Of a stretch of DNA of 36,517 nucleotides, positions 1 through 7,001 are shown piece by piece. Below the pieces are notes generated by a model that saw only the letters and a program-made list of their open reading frames with translations, had not been told where the DNA came from and made no database searches. Position numbers and translations under genes: made by a program. The stretch's first letter is position 1, and the number at the start of each line of letters is the position of its first letter. The DNA is from Betaproteobacteria bacterium (GTDB lineage Bacteria; Pseudomonadota; Gammaproteobacteria; Burkholderiales; Rhodocyclaceae), in assembly GCA_009777925.1 (NCBI GenBank), contig WRKX01000012.1, positions 1-36,517 on the forward strand, written 5' to 3'.

Positions 1-811
1 ACCTTTGGACGGCTGTTTGGGTTAATTGATCCAACGCAATTTGAGGTCGCCTTTCGGCGCTGGGTCGGATCGATCCTCCCGGCGCTGGGGGCCGATGCCG
101 TGGTGGCAATCGACGGTAAGAGCAGTCGGCGCACAGGCAAGGTGGATGCCACGCCGCAGCATCTGGTGAGCGCGTTTGCCGCAGGTGCCGGTTTGGTGCT
201 TGGGCAGCGGGCGACGGCGGCGAAGTCCAATGAAAAGACGACCATTCCTGAACTCCTGGCTACCCTGGCGCTGGAAGGCTGCATTGTCACGCTCGATGCC
301 ATGGGTACCCAGACCAACATCGCCCAGGCCATCCGCAACCGTGGTGCCAATTACATCCTGGCGCTCAAGGACAACCAACCGAACCTGGCCAATTCGCTGC
401 GCGATTTCTTTGCCCAGTTCAAGGCTGCACCGGACAGGACACCCCACGCGATGTCCGAAACCGTGGAGAAGGATCATGGACGAATCGAGACACGGCGTTG
501 TTATGCCTTCGATCAACTGGCGTGTCTGCATATAGTGCTTCTCGTAATTATTTTTACCCTTTCTCGCTTGCAGGATAGGATGTCTGAAGGTTGATAAAGT
601 AAGATTATTTAGGAAAAGAACTATAAACCCGAGCAGTGGCCCGATCTGAAATCCTTCGCGGTGATCGAGTCGCAGCGCGAAATCAAGGACAGGACGACGC
701 TTGAGCAGCGCTACTATCTTTCGAGCCTCGCCCCAGATGCAGATCGCCTCTTGCGGACAATCCGCGCTCACTGGAGTATTGAACACGGGTCTCGCGCTTG
801 TCTCCGCCATT
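1..811 (+). pseudogene. ISAs1-family (DDE) transposase remnant, interrupted by a MITE
   Basis: The reading frame is open from the window edge, so the 5' end lies outside. It reads through VVAIDGKSSRRTGK, then a LDAMGTQTNIA segment and NYILALKDNQP, all typical of the ISAs1/H-repeat transposase core. The frame is broken at 531 by a 95-bp MITE. It resumes after 625 as KPEQWPDLKSFAVIESQREI and runs to RAHWSIE, a conserved late ISAs1 motif. Removing 93 bp (one MITE plus one TA) joins CTG CAT AAA CCC without a frame error. The 3' end is lost after about 785, where the sequence no longer looks like transposase (HGSRACLRHL), just before a second MITE. The gene is dead unless supplied in trans. The family call is confident; the exact 3' breakpoint is not. 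Confidence 0.85.
531..625 (+). mobile_element. 95-bp MITE, copy 1 (TA target, inside ISAs1 transposase)
   Basis: The ends are imperfect inverted repeats: TATAGTGCTTCTCGTAAT at the left, and the reverse complement of the right end begins TATAGTTCTTTTCCTAAA. The element is flanked by a TA duplication. The interrupted gene reads cleanly when one TA plus the 91-bp core is removed, so the insertion was precise. There is no coding capacity for a transposase. TA duplication and TIR length suggest mobilisation by an IS630/Tc1-mariner type transposase (inference). Confidence 0.9.
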
Positions 812-906
812 TATAGTGCTTCTCGTAATTATTTTTACCCTTTCTTGCTTGCAGGATAGGATGTCTGAAGGTTGATAAAGTAAGATTATTTAGGAAAAGC
901 ACTATA
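812..906 (+). mobile_element. 95-bp MITE, copy 2 (upstream of fliC)
   Basis: This copy is nearly identical to copy 1 and in the same orientation, with ends TATAGTGCTTC and AAAAGCACTATA. It lies between the transposase remnant and the fliC promoter. Its right end is about 52 bp upstream of the predicted sigma-28 -35 box, so it sits close to but outside the promoter. Confidence 0.9.
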
Positions 907-958
907 AACCAAAACCGCGCTACAACATCCGCGCCCGGAATTTTTTTACAAAATGCGC

Positions 959-985
959 TAAAGGATTTTTTTGCTGCGCCGTAAA
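959..985 (+). promoter_or_regulatory. Sigma-28 (FliA) promoter of fliC
   Basis: TAAAGGAT, an 11-nt spacer, then GCCGTAAA. This matches the class-3 flagellar consensus TAAAGTTT-N11-GCCGATAA in spacing and nearly in sequence. It lies about 80 bp before the fliC start, as expected for a flagellin gene. Confidence 0.75.
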
Positions 986-1066
986 AGGGAACAAGCAGGT
1001 GAAAATAGCATTGATCTAAAAGCCTGGCGATTTTAGTTTTAATATTTTTCATGAAGGAGAGAAAAA

Positions 1067-1894
1067 ATGCCGCAAGTTATCAATACCAATGTCCAGTCCC
1101 TGAACTCGCAACGTTCTCTGGATTCTTCCCAAAACGCGCTGTTTACCGCGCTGCAACGTTTGTCTTCCGGTCTGCGGGTCAATAGTTCCAAGGACGACGC
1201 CGCCGGTCTTGCGGTGGCGGAGAAGATGAACTCTCAGGCGCGCGGCATGTCGGTAGCTATTCGTAACGCCAACGACGGCATTTCATTGGCGCAGACCGCC
1301 GAAGCGGGGATGAACGTCATCACCGGTCACTTGCAGCGGATGCGCGATCTGGCGGTACAGGCTGCTTCCGGGCAATACGATTCGGGCAACCGCGCCGCGC
1401 TGGATACCGAATTTCAGCAACTGGCCAGTGAAATCAGCCGGGTCGTCAGCGCCACCAATTTTAATGGACAACAGCTTCTGAATGGCGATTTCTCTGACGG
1501 CGTCAACTTTCAGGTTGGCGCGACGACCACGAGCGAATCGCAGATTGCAATCGCGATTAGCGCTGTAGCTGTGAGCGCAGGGGCTATTACAGGCTCTGGC
1601 TCAGTCGGCGAAAATAATGCGCTTTCCGCAATTTCTGCGGTGGACGCTGCGATTGGGCAAATCAACAACAATCGCGCTTCCCTGGGCGCGATTCAGAACC
1701 GTTTTGAAGGCGTGCTGACCCAGCTTTCCGCCGCGCGGGAAAACGCGGTAGCGGCCAGAAGCCGGATCATGGATGCCGACTACGCGGAAGAAACAGCCAA
1801 TCTCTCCAGAGCGCAAATCCTGCAACAGGCCGGGGTCGCGATGGTGGCGCAGGCCAACGCCCTGCCACAGAACGTGCTCTCGCTATTACGGTAA
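1067..1894 (+). CDS. fliC: Flagellin
   Basis: Structural subunit of the flagellar filament, exported by the flagellar type III system. The 275-aa product has the conserved N-terminal D0/D1 helices (MPQVINTNVQSLNSQR, then LSSGLRVNSSKDDAAGLAVAEKM) and the C-terminal D1/D0 region (ARSRIMDADYAEETANLSR, ending ANALPQNVLSLLR). The middle, roughly residues 145-195, is short and rich in Ala, Ser and Gly. This is therefore a minimal flagellin with almost no surface D2/D3 domain. A strong ribosome site (GAAGGAG) lies 8-9 nt before ATG, and a sigma-28 promoter lies upstream. It is followed by flaG and fliD, the usual polar-flagellum order. Confidence 0.97.
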   Translation: MPQVINTNVQSLNSQRSLDSSQNALFTALQRLSSGLRVNSSKDDAAGLAVAEKMNSQARGMSVAIRNANDGISLAQTAEAGMNVITGHLQRMRDLAVQAASGQYDSGNRAALDTEFQQLASEISRVVSATNFNGQQLLNGDFSDGVNFQVGATTTSESQIAIAISAVAVSAGAITGSGSVGENNALSAISAVDAAIGQINNNRASLGAIQNRFEGVLTQLSAARENAVAARSRIMDADYAEETANLSRAQILQQAGVAMVAQANALPQNVLSLLR

Positions 1895-1931
1895 GTACAT
1901 GGGAGTAGTGATATAGGAGAGTATCCAGAAA

Positions 1932-1962
1932 AGGCGCGGCGGGTGAAAACCCGACCGCGCCT
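1932..1962 (+). terminator. Hairpin after fliC, probable terminator
   Basis: AGGCGCGG...GGGT GAAA ACCC...CCGCGCCT forms a long GC-rich stem with a GAAA tetraloop. It begins 38 bp after the fliC stop. No U-tract follows directly, so it could instead be a 3' stabilising structure. Confidence 0.45.
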
Positions 1963-2033
1963 CTGGAGCATCCGGGCATTGCCCTGAACGAAAACAGCTT
2001 TTTTGTTCAGGACAATTTCTGGAATCGGCAGGA

Positions 2034-2050
2034 TTGGCAGAAATAGCGCA
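2034..2050 (+). promoter_or_regulatory. Possible sigma-54 promoter of flaG-fliD
   Basis: TTGGCAGAAATAGCGCA keeps the obligatory GG and GC dinucleotides with exactly 10 nt between them and a good -24 box (TTGGCA). The -12 box is weak. It lies 54 bp before the flaG start. flaG-fliD operons are RpoN-dependent in several polar-flagellated bacteria, so this fits, but it rests on one motif. Confidence 0.35.
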
Positions 2051-2103
2051 ATTGAACGCAATCAGGGGTTTTTTTCAGCCCCGCGAACTGAAGGAGCAGC
2101 ATC

Positions 2104-2676
2104 ATGGACATTACCAGCATTGGCGGCGCGACCCCCGTCACGCCCCTTCCGCAAAATCCGCAGCAGGGTCGCGCGCCTAACGCGCCGGTCAGCCGGGAAA
2201 CCATGGCGGATAACGCGGGCGGCAGCAAAGGCGCGGATAGCGCCCGGCAGGCGCCGCCAGCCAATATGCCTGTAGTAGGCAAGGAAGAAACGAGTCTGCC
2301 CAATTGGCCCCGCCAACCGGGGGCGGAAGCGCAAAGTTTCCTCGCCAACCAGACCCGACGCGGGCAGGCAGCCTCGCAGCCGAGCGCGGAGCCGGAATCC
2401 GTCTTCAATCGCCCCATGAGTCCTGAACAGAAGGCGGAGATGGCAAAACAGGAGTTGGAGGAGCTGCAGAGGAGTGTGGACGAGATCAGGCAGTTTGTCC
2501 TGCCCTACAACAGTTCGCTGAACTTCTCGGTGGATAAAGATAGCGGTCGCCTCATCGTCAAGGTCGTTGACAACGAAACGCAGGAAGTCATCAAACAGAT
2601 ACCTTCCGAGGACGCCATGAAACTCGCGCGTTCTCTGGAACAACTGCAAGGCTTGCTCGTGCGGCAAAAGGCATGA
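2104..2676 (+). CDS. flaG: FlaG family protein
   Basis: FlaG proteins are encoded beside flagellin and affect filament length; their biochemical role is not settled. The 190-aa product has a long disordered N-terminal half rich in Pro, Ala, Gly and Gln (roughly residues 1-105). The conserved FlaG domain follows: a helix (KAEMAKQELEELQRSVDEIR), then LNFSVDKDSGRLIVKVVD and TQEVIKQIPSEDAMKLAR. The N-terminal part is longer than in typical FlaG proteins of 120-150 aa. The ribosome site GAAGGAG precedes the ATG. fliD follows after 50 bp, probably in the same transcript. Confidence 0.9.
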   Translation: MDITSIGGATPVTPLPQNPQQGRAPNAPVSRETMADNAGGSKGADSARQAPPANMPVVGKEETSLPNWPRQPGAEAQSFLANQTRRGQAASQPSAEPESVFNRPMSPEQKAEMAKQELEELQRSVDEIRQFVLPYNSSLNFSVDKDSGRLIVKVVDNETQEVIKQIPSEDAMKLARSLEQLQGLLVRQKA

Positions 2677-2726
2677 TTCCTGCTAATACATAACCATATT
2701 AAACCCCAACGGGCAAGGAGAAAATA

Positions 2727-4070
2727 ATGGCAAGCATATCGGCACTCGGAGTAGGCTCAGGCATTGATCTGGCAGGATTGCTGGACGGCCTGATGGCGAT
2801 GGAGAGAAAGCCTCTGGATAGCCTGCAAAGCAAGGTATCTTCCTACAACTCGACGATTTCCGCGCTTGGCGCGTTGAGCAGCAAACTCTCTGCCCTGCGG
2901 ACGGCGGCGCAGGATTTGCGCCCTTCCGCCCTGCAAACTCCGCTGGAAAAATTTGCCACTTACACAGGTAGCCTGGGTGATGAAAAGGCAGGCACGGTGA
3001 CGGTGGGCGAAGGCGCGGTGGCGGGAAATTACAATCTGGAAATCGTCAGTCTCGCCAAAGGGCAGAAGACCATCGCTTCCGGCCTGAATGCCGCAGGCGG
3101 CACGCTGGATTTCAGCTTTGCGGATTCCAGCCGCGATTTCTCGGTCAATGTGGCGGCAGGCGCTACTATGGAAGATGTAGCCAAAGCCATCAACGCGAAA
3201 AACGGAGATGTCAGCGCGACTGTGGTCAACGGCAACATGATTCTTTCCGGCAAGGAAGGCGCGGACAGCGCGTTTACCATCAACAGCGGGATTTTCAGCA
3301 GCGCGACCAATAATCAGTTGGCCTCAAACGCGGAAATAAGAATTGACGGCATTACTGTTACCAGCCAGAGCAACAAGATCAGCGACGCATTGACCGGCGT
3401 GACCATTGACCTTTCCCAGACCGCAAGCCCGGGGACAACCACCCTCTCCATAACCAGGGATAGCGGGGAAAAGCTCCAGTCATCCCTGGAGGCTTTCGTC
3501 AAGGCGTTCAATGAAGCCGTTACCAGCATGAAAACGCTTGGCTCTTACGATAAAGAGACTACGCTGGCAGGCCCATTGCAAGGCAAAAGCATTCTGCGCG
3601 AATCAGAGTCAATGCTCTCCAGGCTGGTTTTTGATACCAAGCTCAGCACGACAGACGCGCAAGGAAACCCGGTCGAGCTTTCCCTTTCCGCCATCGGCAT
3701 TGCTTTCAGCAAGAGTTCGGATGGCACGCTCTCGCTGGATGTCGACAAACTGAAGGCGGCGGTGGCAGCCAACCCCGAAGGGATTGCCAAATTTGCCGCC
3801 GAGATTGGCAGGACGTTTGACGAATCACTGGACAAGGTGGTCGGCACGGGCGGGCGCATTGACCTGAATAAGGACAGCATTACCTCAAGCATCAGGATGC
3901 TGGAAAAACAGGCCGAAGCAATGGAAAGACGCCTGGAGATGGTTGAAGCGCGCTACCGCACCCAATTCTCCGCGCTGGATACCCTGGTCGCCAGGATGAG
4001 TTCCACCAGCAATTGGCTGGCGCAAACTCTGGCGGGTCTGGCTATAGATTATAGCGGCGCCAAAAAATAA
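2727..4070 (+). CDS. fliD: Flagellar filament cap protein FliD (HAP2)
   Basis: FliD caps the growing filament tip and guides flagellin insertion. The 447-aa product begins with the FliD_N signature (SALGVGSGIDLAGLLDGLMAM, residues about 4-24) and an N-terminal coiled segment. The middle holds the variable head domain. The C-terminal FliD_C region has coiled coil (SIRMLEKQAEAMERRLEMVE) and ends FSALDTLVARMSSTSNWLAQ, typical of the leg domain. AAGGAG lies upstream of ATG. fliS and fliT, often next in the operon, are absent; a REP and a terminator follow instead. Confidence 0.96.
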   Translation: MASISALGVGSGIDLAGLLDGLMAMERKPLDSLQSKVSSYNSTISALGALSSKLSALRTAAQDLRPSALQTPLEKFATYTGSLGDEKAGTVTVGEGAVAGNYNLEIVSLAKGQKTIASGLNAAGGTLDFSFADSSRDFSVNVAAGATMEDVAKAINAKNGDVSATVVNGNMILSGKEGADSAFTINSGIFSSATNNQLASNAEIRIDGITVTSQSNKISDALTGVTIDLSQTASPGTTTLSITRDSGEKLQSSLEAFVKAFNEAVTSMKTLGSYDKETTLAGPLQGKSILRESESMLSRLVFDTKLSTTDAQGNPVELSLSAIGIAFSKSSDGTLSLDVDKLKAAVAANPEGIAKFAAEIGRTFDESLDKVVGTGGRIDLNKDSITSSIRMLEKQAEAMERRLEMVEARYRTQFSALDTLVARMSSTSNWLAQTLAGLAIDYSGAKK

Positions 4071-4121
4071 CTATTGGAAGGACGGCGCTTTGGAAAATAT
4101 CCGCAGGGACTGAACCGACGA

Positions 4122-4149
4122 GTACGCAGGGGCGCGATTTATCGCGCCC
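4122..4149. repeat. REP palindrome copy 1
   Basis: GTAC head followed by GGGGCGCGATTTATCGCGCCC. The core GGGCGCGAT/ATCGCGCCC is a perfect 9-bp inverted repeat around TT. It belongs to a family of six copies in the window, linked to the RAYT gene at 28343. Confidence 0.8.
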
Positions 4150-4166
4150 AACCTTGCAAACCCTTT

Positions 4167-4195
4167 AAAAAAGCGGGCATTTCGCCCGCTTTTTT
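4167..4195 (+). terminator. Rho-independent terminator of the flagellar block
   Basis: AGCGGGC ATTTC GCCCGCT followed by a run of T, with an A-run on the left. It is symmetrical enough to serve both fliD (plus strand) and the convergent vapC-type toxin gene (minus strand). Confidence 0.85.
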
Positions 4196-4210
4196 GTGAC
4201 CATCGAAAAA

Positions 4211-4597
4211 TCAGACATGCCTGATTGAGCCGCCGTATTGGGCGACCAGGGGGTCAACTGTCAAAAGCGTGATTCCTTCACTCAAGGATTGCGCGATCAG
4301 GATGCGATCGAACGGGTCTTTATGCAGCGGCGGCAAACCAGTCACGGCGACCGCATGGATGCCTGTCACCGGCAATTCAATATAGCTGTTGTCAATCAAA
4401 CAGCGCCGGATGATACGCGCGTCCGCCCGAAAATCCTCGCGCCCCAGACCTTGCTTGATGGCGATTTCCCAAAGGCTGGCGGCGCTGAACAACAACTCGT
4501 TTCGGGTATCCTCAATTAACGTCCGCGTGGAGAGAGGCAAATGCTCCGGCTCACCCAAAGCCCATAACAGCAGGTGGGTATCAAGAAGCAGTTTCAT
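4211..4597 (-). CDS. PIN-domain ribonuclease toxin (VapC-like)
   Basis: Probable RNase toxin of a type II toxin-antitoxin module. The 128-aa product starts with the PIN signature MKLLLDTHLLLWAL (acidic residue D6). It has SAASLWEIAIK with E44, a central DPFDRILIAQS (D94, D97) and late acidic D115. The subgroup resembles the Sll0205-like PIN proteins that pair with Phd/YefM antitoxins. Its start overlaps the antitoxin stop by 4 bp (ATGA), indicating translational coupling. The RNA target cannot be told from sequence. It converges on fliD with a shared terminator. Confidence 0.9.
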   Translation of the reverse strand: MKLLLDTHLLLWALGEPEHLPLSTRTLIEDTRNELLFSAASLWEIAIKQGLGREDFRADARIIRRCLIDNSYIELPVTGIHAVAVTGLPPLHKDPFDRILIAQSLSEGITLLTVDPLVAQYGGSIRHV

Positions 4598-4839
4598 GCG
4601 CCAATGCCAAAAAGCTGTTCAATTTCCGAGCTGCCCATCCGATCAAAATCGTCCGGCACGGCAATCTCCCCGATGAGGTAGCCCAGGCGCCGCGCCTGGT
4701 TTTCAGGAGGGGTATTCAGGGGGACGACTTTCACAAGAGGTTTTGAAGCCCTGGCGATGATGAAGGGATTGCCTTCAACAACCTGCTGGACAAGACGGGA
4801 GAGATGCGTCTTCGCTTCGTGGATGTTGACCGTTCGCAT
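4594..4839 (-). CDS. Phd/YefM-family antitoxin
   Basis: The 81-aa product has MRTVNIHEAKTHLSRLVQQV and then ARASKPLVKVVPL, the Phd/YefM DNA-binding fold. The acidic C-terminal tail (VPDDFDRMGSSEIEQLFG) would bind and neutralise the PIN toxin encoded immediately downstream. Antitoxins of this family usually autorepress their operon. A candidate operator lies just upstream. Confidence 0.9.
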   Translation of the reverse strand: MRTVNIHEAKTHLSRLVQQVVEGNPFIIARASKPLVKVVPLNTPPENQARRLGYLIGEIAVPDDFDRMGSSEIEQLFGIGA

Positions 4840-4853
4840 GATTTGCTCTTATG

Positions 4854-4876
4854 GACTAAGTTCTGTTAGTTTAGTC
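4854..4876 (-). promoter_or_regulatory. Candidate operator of the toxin-antitoxin operon
   Basis: Inverted repeat GACTAA...TTAGTC, 23 bp overall, placed 15 bp before the antitoxin start. Position and symmetry fit autoregulation by a Phd-type antitoxin; this is inference. Confidence 0.4.
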
Positions 4877-4894
4877 TGAGTAGATGGCTCTGTC

Positions 4895-4904
4895 AAGCTA
4901 ACCC
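4895..4904. repeat. 10-bp direct repeat (left target duplication)
   Basis: AAGCTAACCC directly abuts the left terminal inverted repeat at 4905. The identical 10-mer abuts the right terminal repeat at 6966-6975. Confidence 0.75.
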
Positions 4905-5007
4905 CAATACTGTTCACTCAACACATCGTCATTGCGAGGAGCGTAGGCGACGAAGCAATCCAGAAGCCCGCTGTGCGTGACTGCCCTGCTGGATTGCTTC
5001 GCTGCGC

Positions 5008-6911
5008 GTGCGCCGGGAGACCGGCAAGGAGTAGATGGTGCAAGTCCATTACGATGAAGGAATAGCTAACCACATCGGCCTCAAGCCGTGCGTATTCGTT
5101 CGCAAGGACGATTGCGAAGCGTCGGTAGAGGTGCGCATAGGCCAGCCATTGAGCCGCGAAAGAAGCGATCCCCGGGCAGCCGACGTTTTGCGTAGTACGG
5201 AAGGCAACAGCGACAGGCGCGTTATAGCGAGTGTGTGTCGCTCCCGGCGTGGTCATAGACCCTGGCATGTACGTAAGCTCCTTGTTTGGGAACCGGGAGG
5301 TCCCAGTTTTGGCCGCTGTGAAAGGGCGGTCCGCATCGGGAAGGTGAGGAGCCGCAGCCGATGATGCACGAAACTGGGAAGTCAGACCCCGCCATAGTAG
5401 CTGTGAAGTCGGCGAACGAAGCGGGTCAAACCGCTAAGGAGCTGATGGAGCCAAGGGCGGGGGCCAAGGGGAATGTGTTGCAGCAAAGCACGCACCAGAC
5501 CCAGAGCTGGGTAAGCGTGACACAGGCGCTGGAGCGCATACGGCAAATTGCAAGGCAACGTAAGAAGGAGAAGTTTACCGCCCTCATGCATCACATTAGT
5601 CTGGAACTGCTCGAAGCGGAATTCTTTGCCCTTAAAGGAAATGCTGCGGCGGGCGTGGATGGACTGACGGGGAGCGACTACGAGAAAGAGCTGGAAGCCA
5701 ACCTTCGGGCGCTACACAGCCGTGTTCATTTGGGCAGCTACCGACCCTTACCGTCCAGACGGGTTTATATCCCCAAGCCGGATGGTCGGCAACGTCCGAT
5801 AGCCGTTGCAGGTCTGGAGGACAAGATAGTACAACGGGTCACAGCAACGATACTGAACGCGATCTATGAGGAAGAGTTCCTTGGATTCTCGTATGGATTT
5901 CGGCCTGGCCGCAGTGCGCACGATGCGATGGACGCGCTTGTGGTTGGGATGGAAAGCCGAAAGGTGAATTTCGTGGTAGACGCCGACATTCGGTCATTCT
6001 TCGACACGGTAGACCAGAAATGGTTAATTCGCTTCGTGGAACATCGGATAGGCGACAAACGCATCATCGGCCTGATTCAGAAATGGCTTAAGGCGGGAGT
6101 TCTGGAAGAAGGGCAGGTCAGGGTCAGCCAGATCGGTACGGCACAAGGGGCGGTGATTTCACCGCTGCTTGCCAATATCTACCTGCACTATGTGCTTGAT
6201 CTGTGGGCGCAACGCTGGCGACGGCGTGATGCCACGGGCGAGATGATAATCGTGCGCTACGCCGATGACTTCATTGTGGGCTTTGAGAATGAAGACGATG
6301 CCCATCGGTTTCTGGACATGATGCGTGATCGGCTGCAAGAGTTCGGTCTGTCGTTGCACCCTGAGAAGACCCGGCTGATTGAGTTTGGACGTTTTGCGGC
6401 GCAGAACCGCAAACGGCGAGGGCTTGGTAAGCCGGAGACGTTCGACTTCTTAGGCATGACTTTCATCTGCTCAAAGACACGACGGGGCAAGTATCAAGTC
6501 AAACGCAAGTCCCGGCGGGACCGTCTAAGAGCCAAACTGAAAGAGATCAAGCAGACGCTTCGACGGAACATGCACAGGTCAATTCCTGAACAGGGAAGAT
6601 GGCTGGGGCGTGTCGTCACAGGATACTTCAACTATCATGCTGTGCCGACGAACATGAGTTCGCTAAGCACTTTCCTATACCACGTAACAGACCTCTGGAA
6701 AAAGACGCTACGGCGTCGCAGCCAAAAGGATCAGACGATATGGACGAGGATCAGGAAGCTGGCGAGCGAGTTTCTACCCAAGCCGCGAATCCTTCACCCG
6801 TGGCCAAACCAACGATTTGCCGTCACTCACCCAAGGTGGGAGCCGTATGCCTTAATTGGGCACGTACGGTTCTGTGCGGGGGCGCCCAGTAATGGGCGTC
6901 CCTACCGCGAT
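5008..6911 (+). mobile_element. Group II intron (retroelement)
   Basis: The 5' end GTGCGCCGGG matches the group II GTGYG consensus. Domain V is recognisable at about 6840-6872: GAGCCGTATGCC, loop, GGGCACGTACGGTTC, with the catalytic AGC triad. Domain VI follows as GCGGGGGCGCCCA/TGGGCGTCCC-TA-CCGC. It has a bulged A at 6904, 7 nt before the proposed 3' end ...CCGCGAT, which satisfies the AY rule. Joining the exons gives GCTTCGCTGCGC^TCGCAATGACG, restoring an uninterrupted palindromic repeat. Residues 5008-5360 are the structured, non-coding domains I-III. The intron-encoded protein occupies domain IV and runs on past domain VI. Confidence 0.85.
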
Positions 6912-6920
6912 TCGCAATGA
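5361..6920 (+). CDS. ltrA: Group II intron reverse transcriptase/maturase
   Basis: The intron-encoded protein helps its intron splice and copies it into DNA at new sites. The 519-aa product has RT domains in order. RT-0/1 lies around AAAGVDGLTG and YRPLPSRRVYIPKPDGRQRP. RT-2/3 is GFSYGFRPGRSAHDA, followed by DADIRSFFDTVD, then GTAQGAVISPLLANIYLHY. The catalytic RYADDFIVGF carries YADD. The thumb/maturase X region follows (FDFLGMTF, later GYFNYHAVPTN). No HNH endonuclease domain is visible. The ATG follows GGTGAGGA. The ORF reads through domains V and VI, and its last two codons plus TGA lie in the 3' exon, so the C-terminus depends on the insertion site. Confidence 0.95.
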   Translation: MMHETGKSDPAIVAVKSANEAGQTAKELMEPRAGAKGNVLQQSTHQTQSWVSVTQALERIRQIARQRKKEKFTALMHHISLELLEAEFFALKGNAAAGVDGLTGSDYEKELEANLRALHSRVHLGSYRPLPSRRVYIPKPDGRQRPIAVAGLEDKIVQRVTATILNAIYEEEFLGFSYGFRPGRSAHDAMDALVVGMESRKVNFVVDADIRSFFDTVDQKWLIRFVEHRIGDKRIIGLIQKWLKAGVLEEGQVRVSQIGTAQGAVISPLLANIYLHYVLDLWAQRWRRRDATGEMIIVRYADDFIVGFENEDDAHRFLDMMRDRLQEFGLSLHPEKTRLIEFGRFAAQNRKRRGLGKPETFDFLGMTFICSKTRRGKYQVKRKSRRDRLRAKLKEIKQTLRRNMHRSIPEQGRWLGRVVTGYFNYHAVPTNMSSLSTFLYHVTDLWKKTLRRRSQKDQTIWTRIRKLASEFLPKPRILHPWPNQRFAVTHPRWEPYALIGHVRFCAGAPSNGRPYRDSQ

Positions 6921-6965
6921 CGACGTATGCGCTTGAGCCAAAATCGCTCTAAGTGAACAGCATTG

Positions 6966-6975
6966 AAGCTAACCC
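6966..6975. repeat. 10-bp direct repeat (right target duplication)
   Basis: AAGCTAACCC, identical to 4895-4904, directly next to the right terminal inverted repeat. Confidence 0.75.
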
Positions 6976-7001
6976 GCACCTTCTTAAAGACGCCGGTTGG
7001 C

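Larger units (their letters stand above)
4905..6965. mobile_element. Non-autonomous TIR element carrying a group II intron
   Basis: The ends are CAATACTGTTCACT and AGTGAACAGCATTG, 14-bp inverted repeats with one mismatch. Both ends are directly flanked by AAGCTAACCC. Inside are further nested inverted arms: CGTCATTGCGA with TCGCAATGACG, and CGAAGCAATCCAG with CTGGATTGCTTCG. Without the 1904-bp intron the element would be about 157 bp, with no gene. This is MITE-like. Its mobilising transposase is unknown; duplications of 8-10 bp occur in several IS families, including ISAs1. Confidence 0.7.

Noticed and set aside
22-810. Minus-strand ORF of 262 aa over the ISAs1 remnant
   Set aside because: It is antisense to a recognisable transposase and runs through a MITE frame; no independent family signature.
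768-1052. Minus-strand ORF of 94 aa before fliC
   Set aside because: It contains the open MITE frame plus promoter sequence; no ribosome site or homology.
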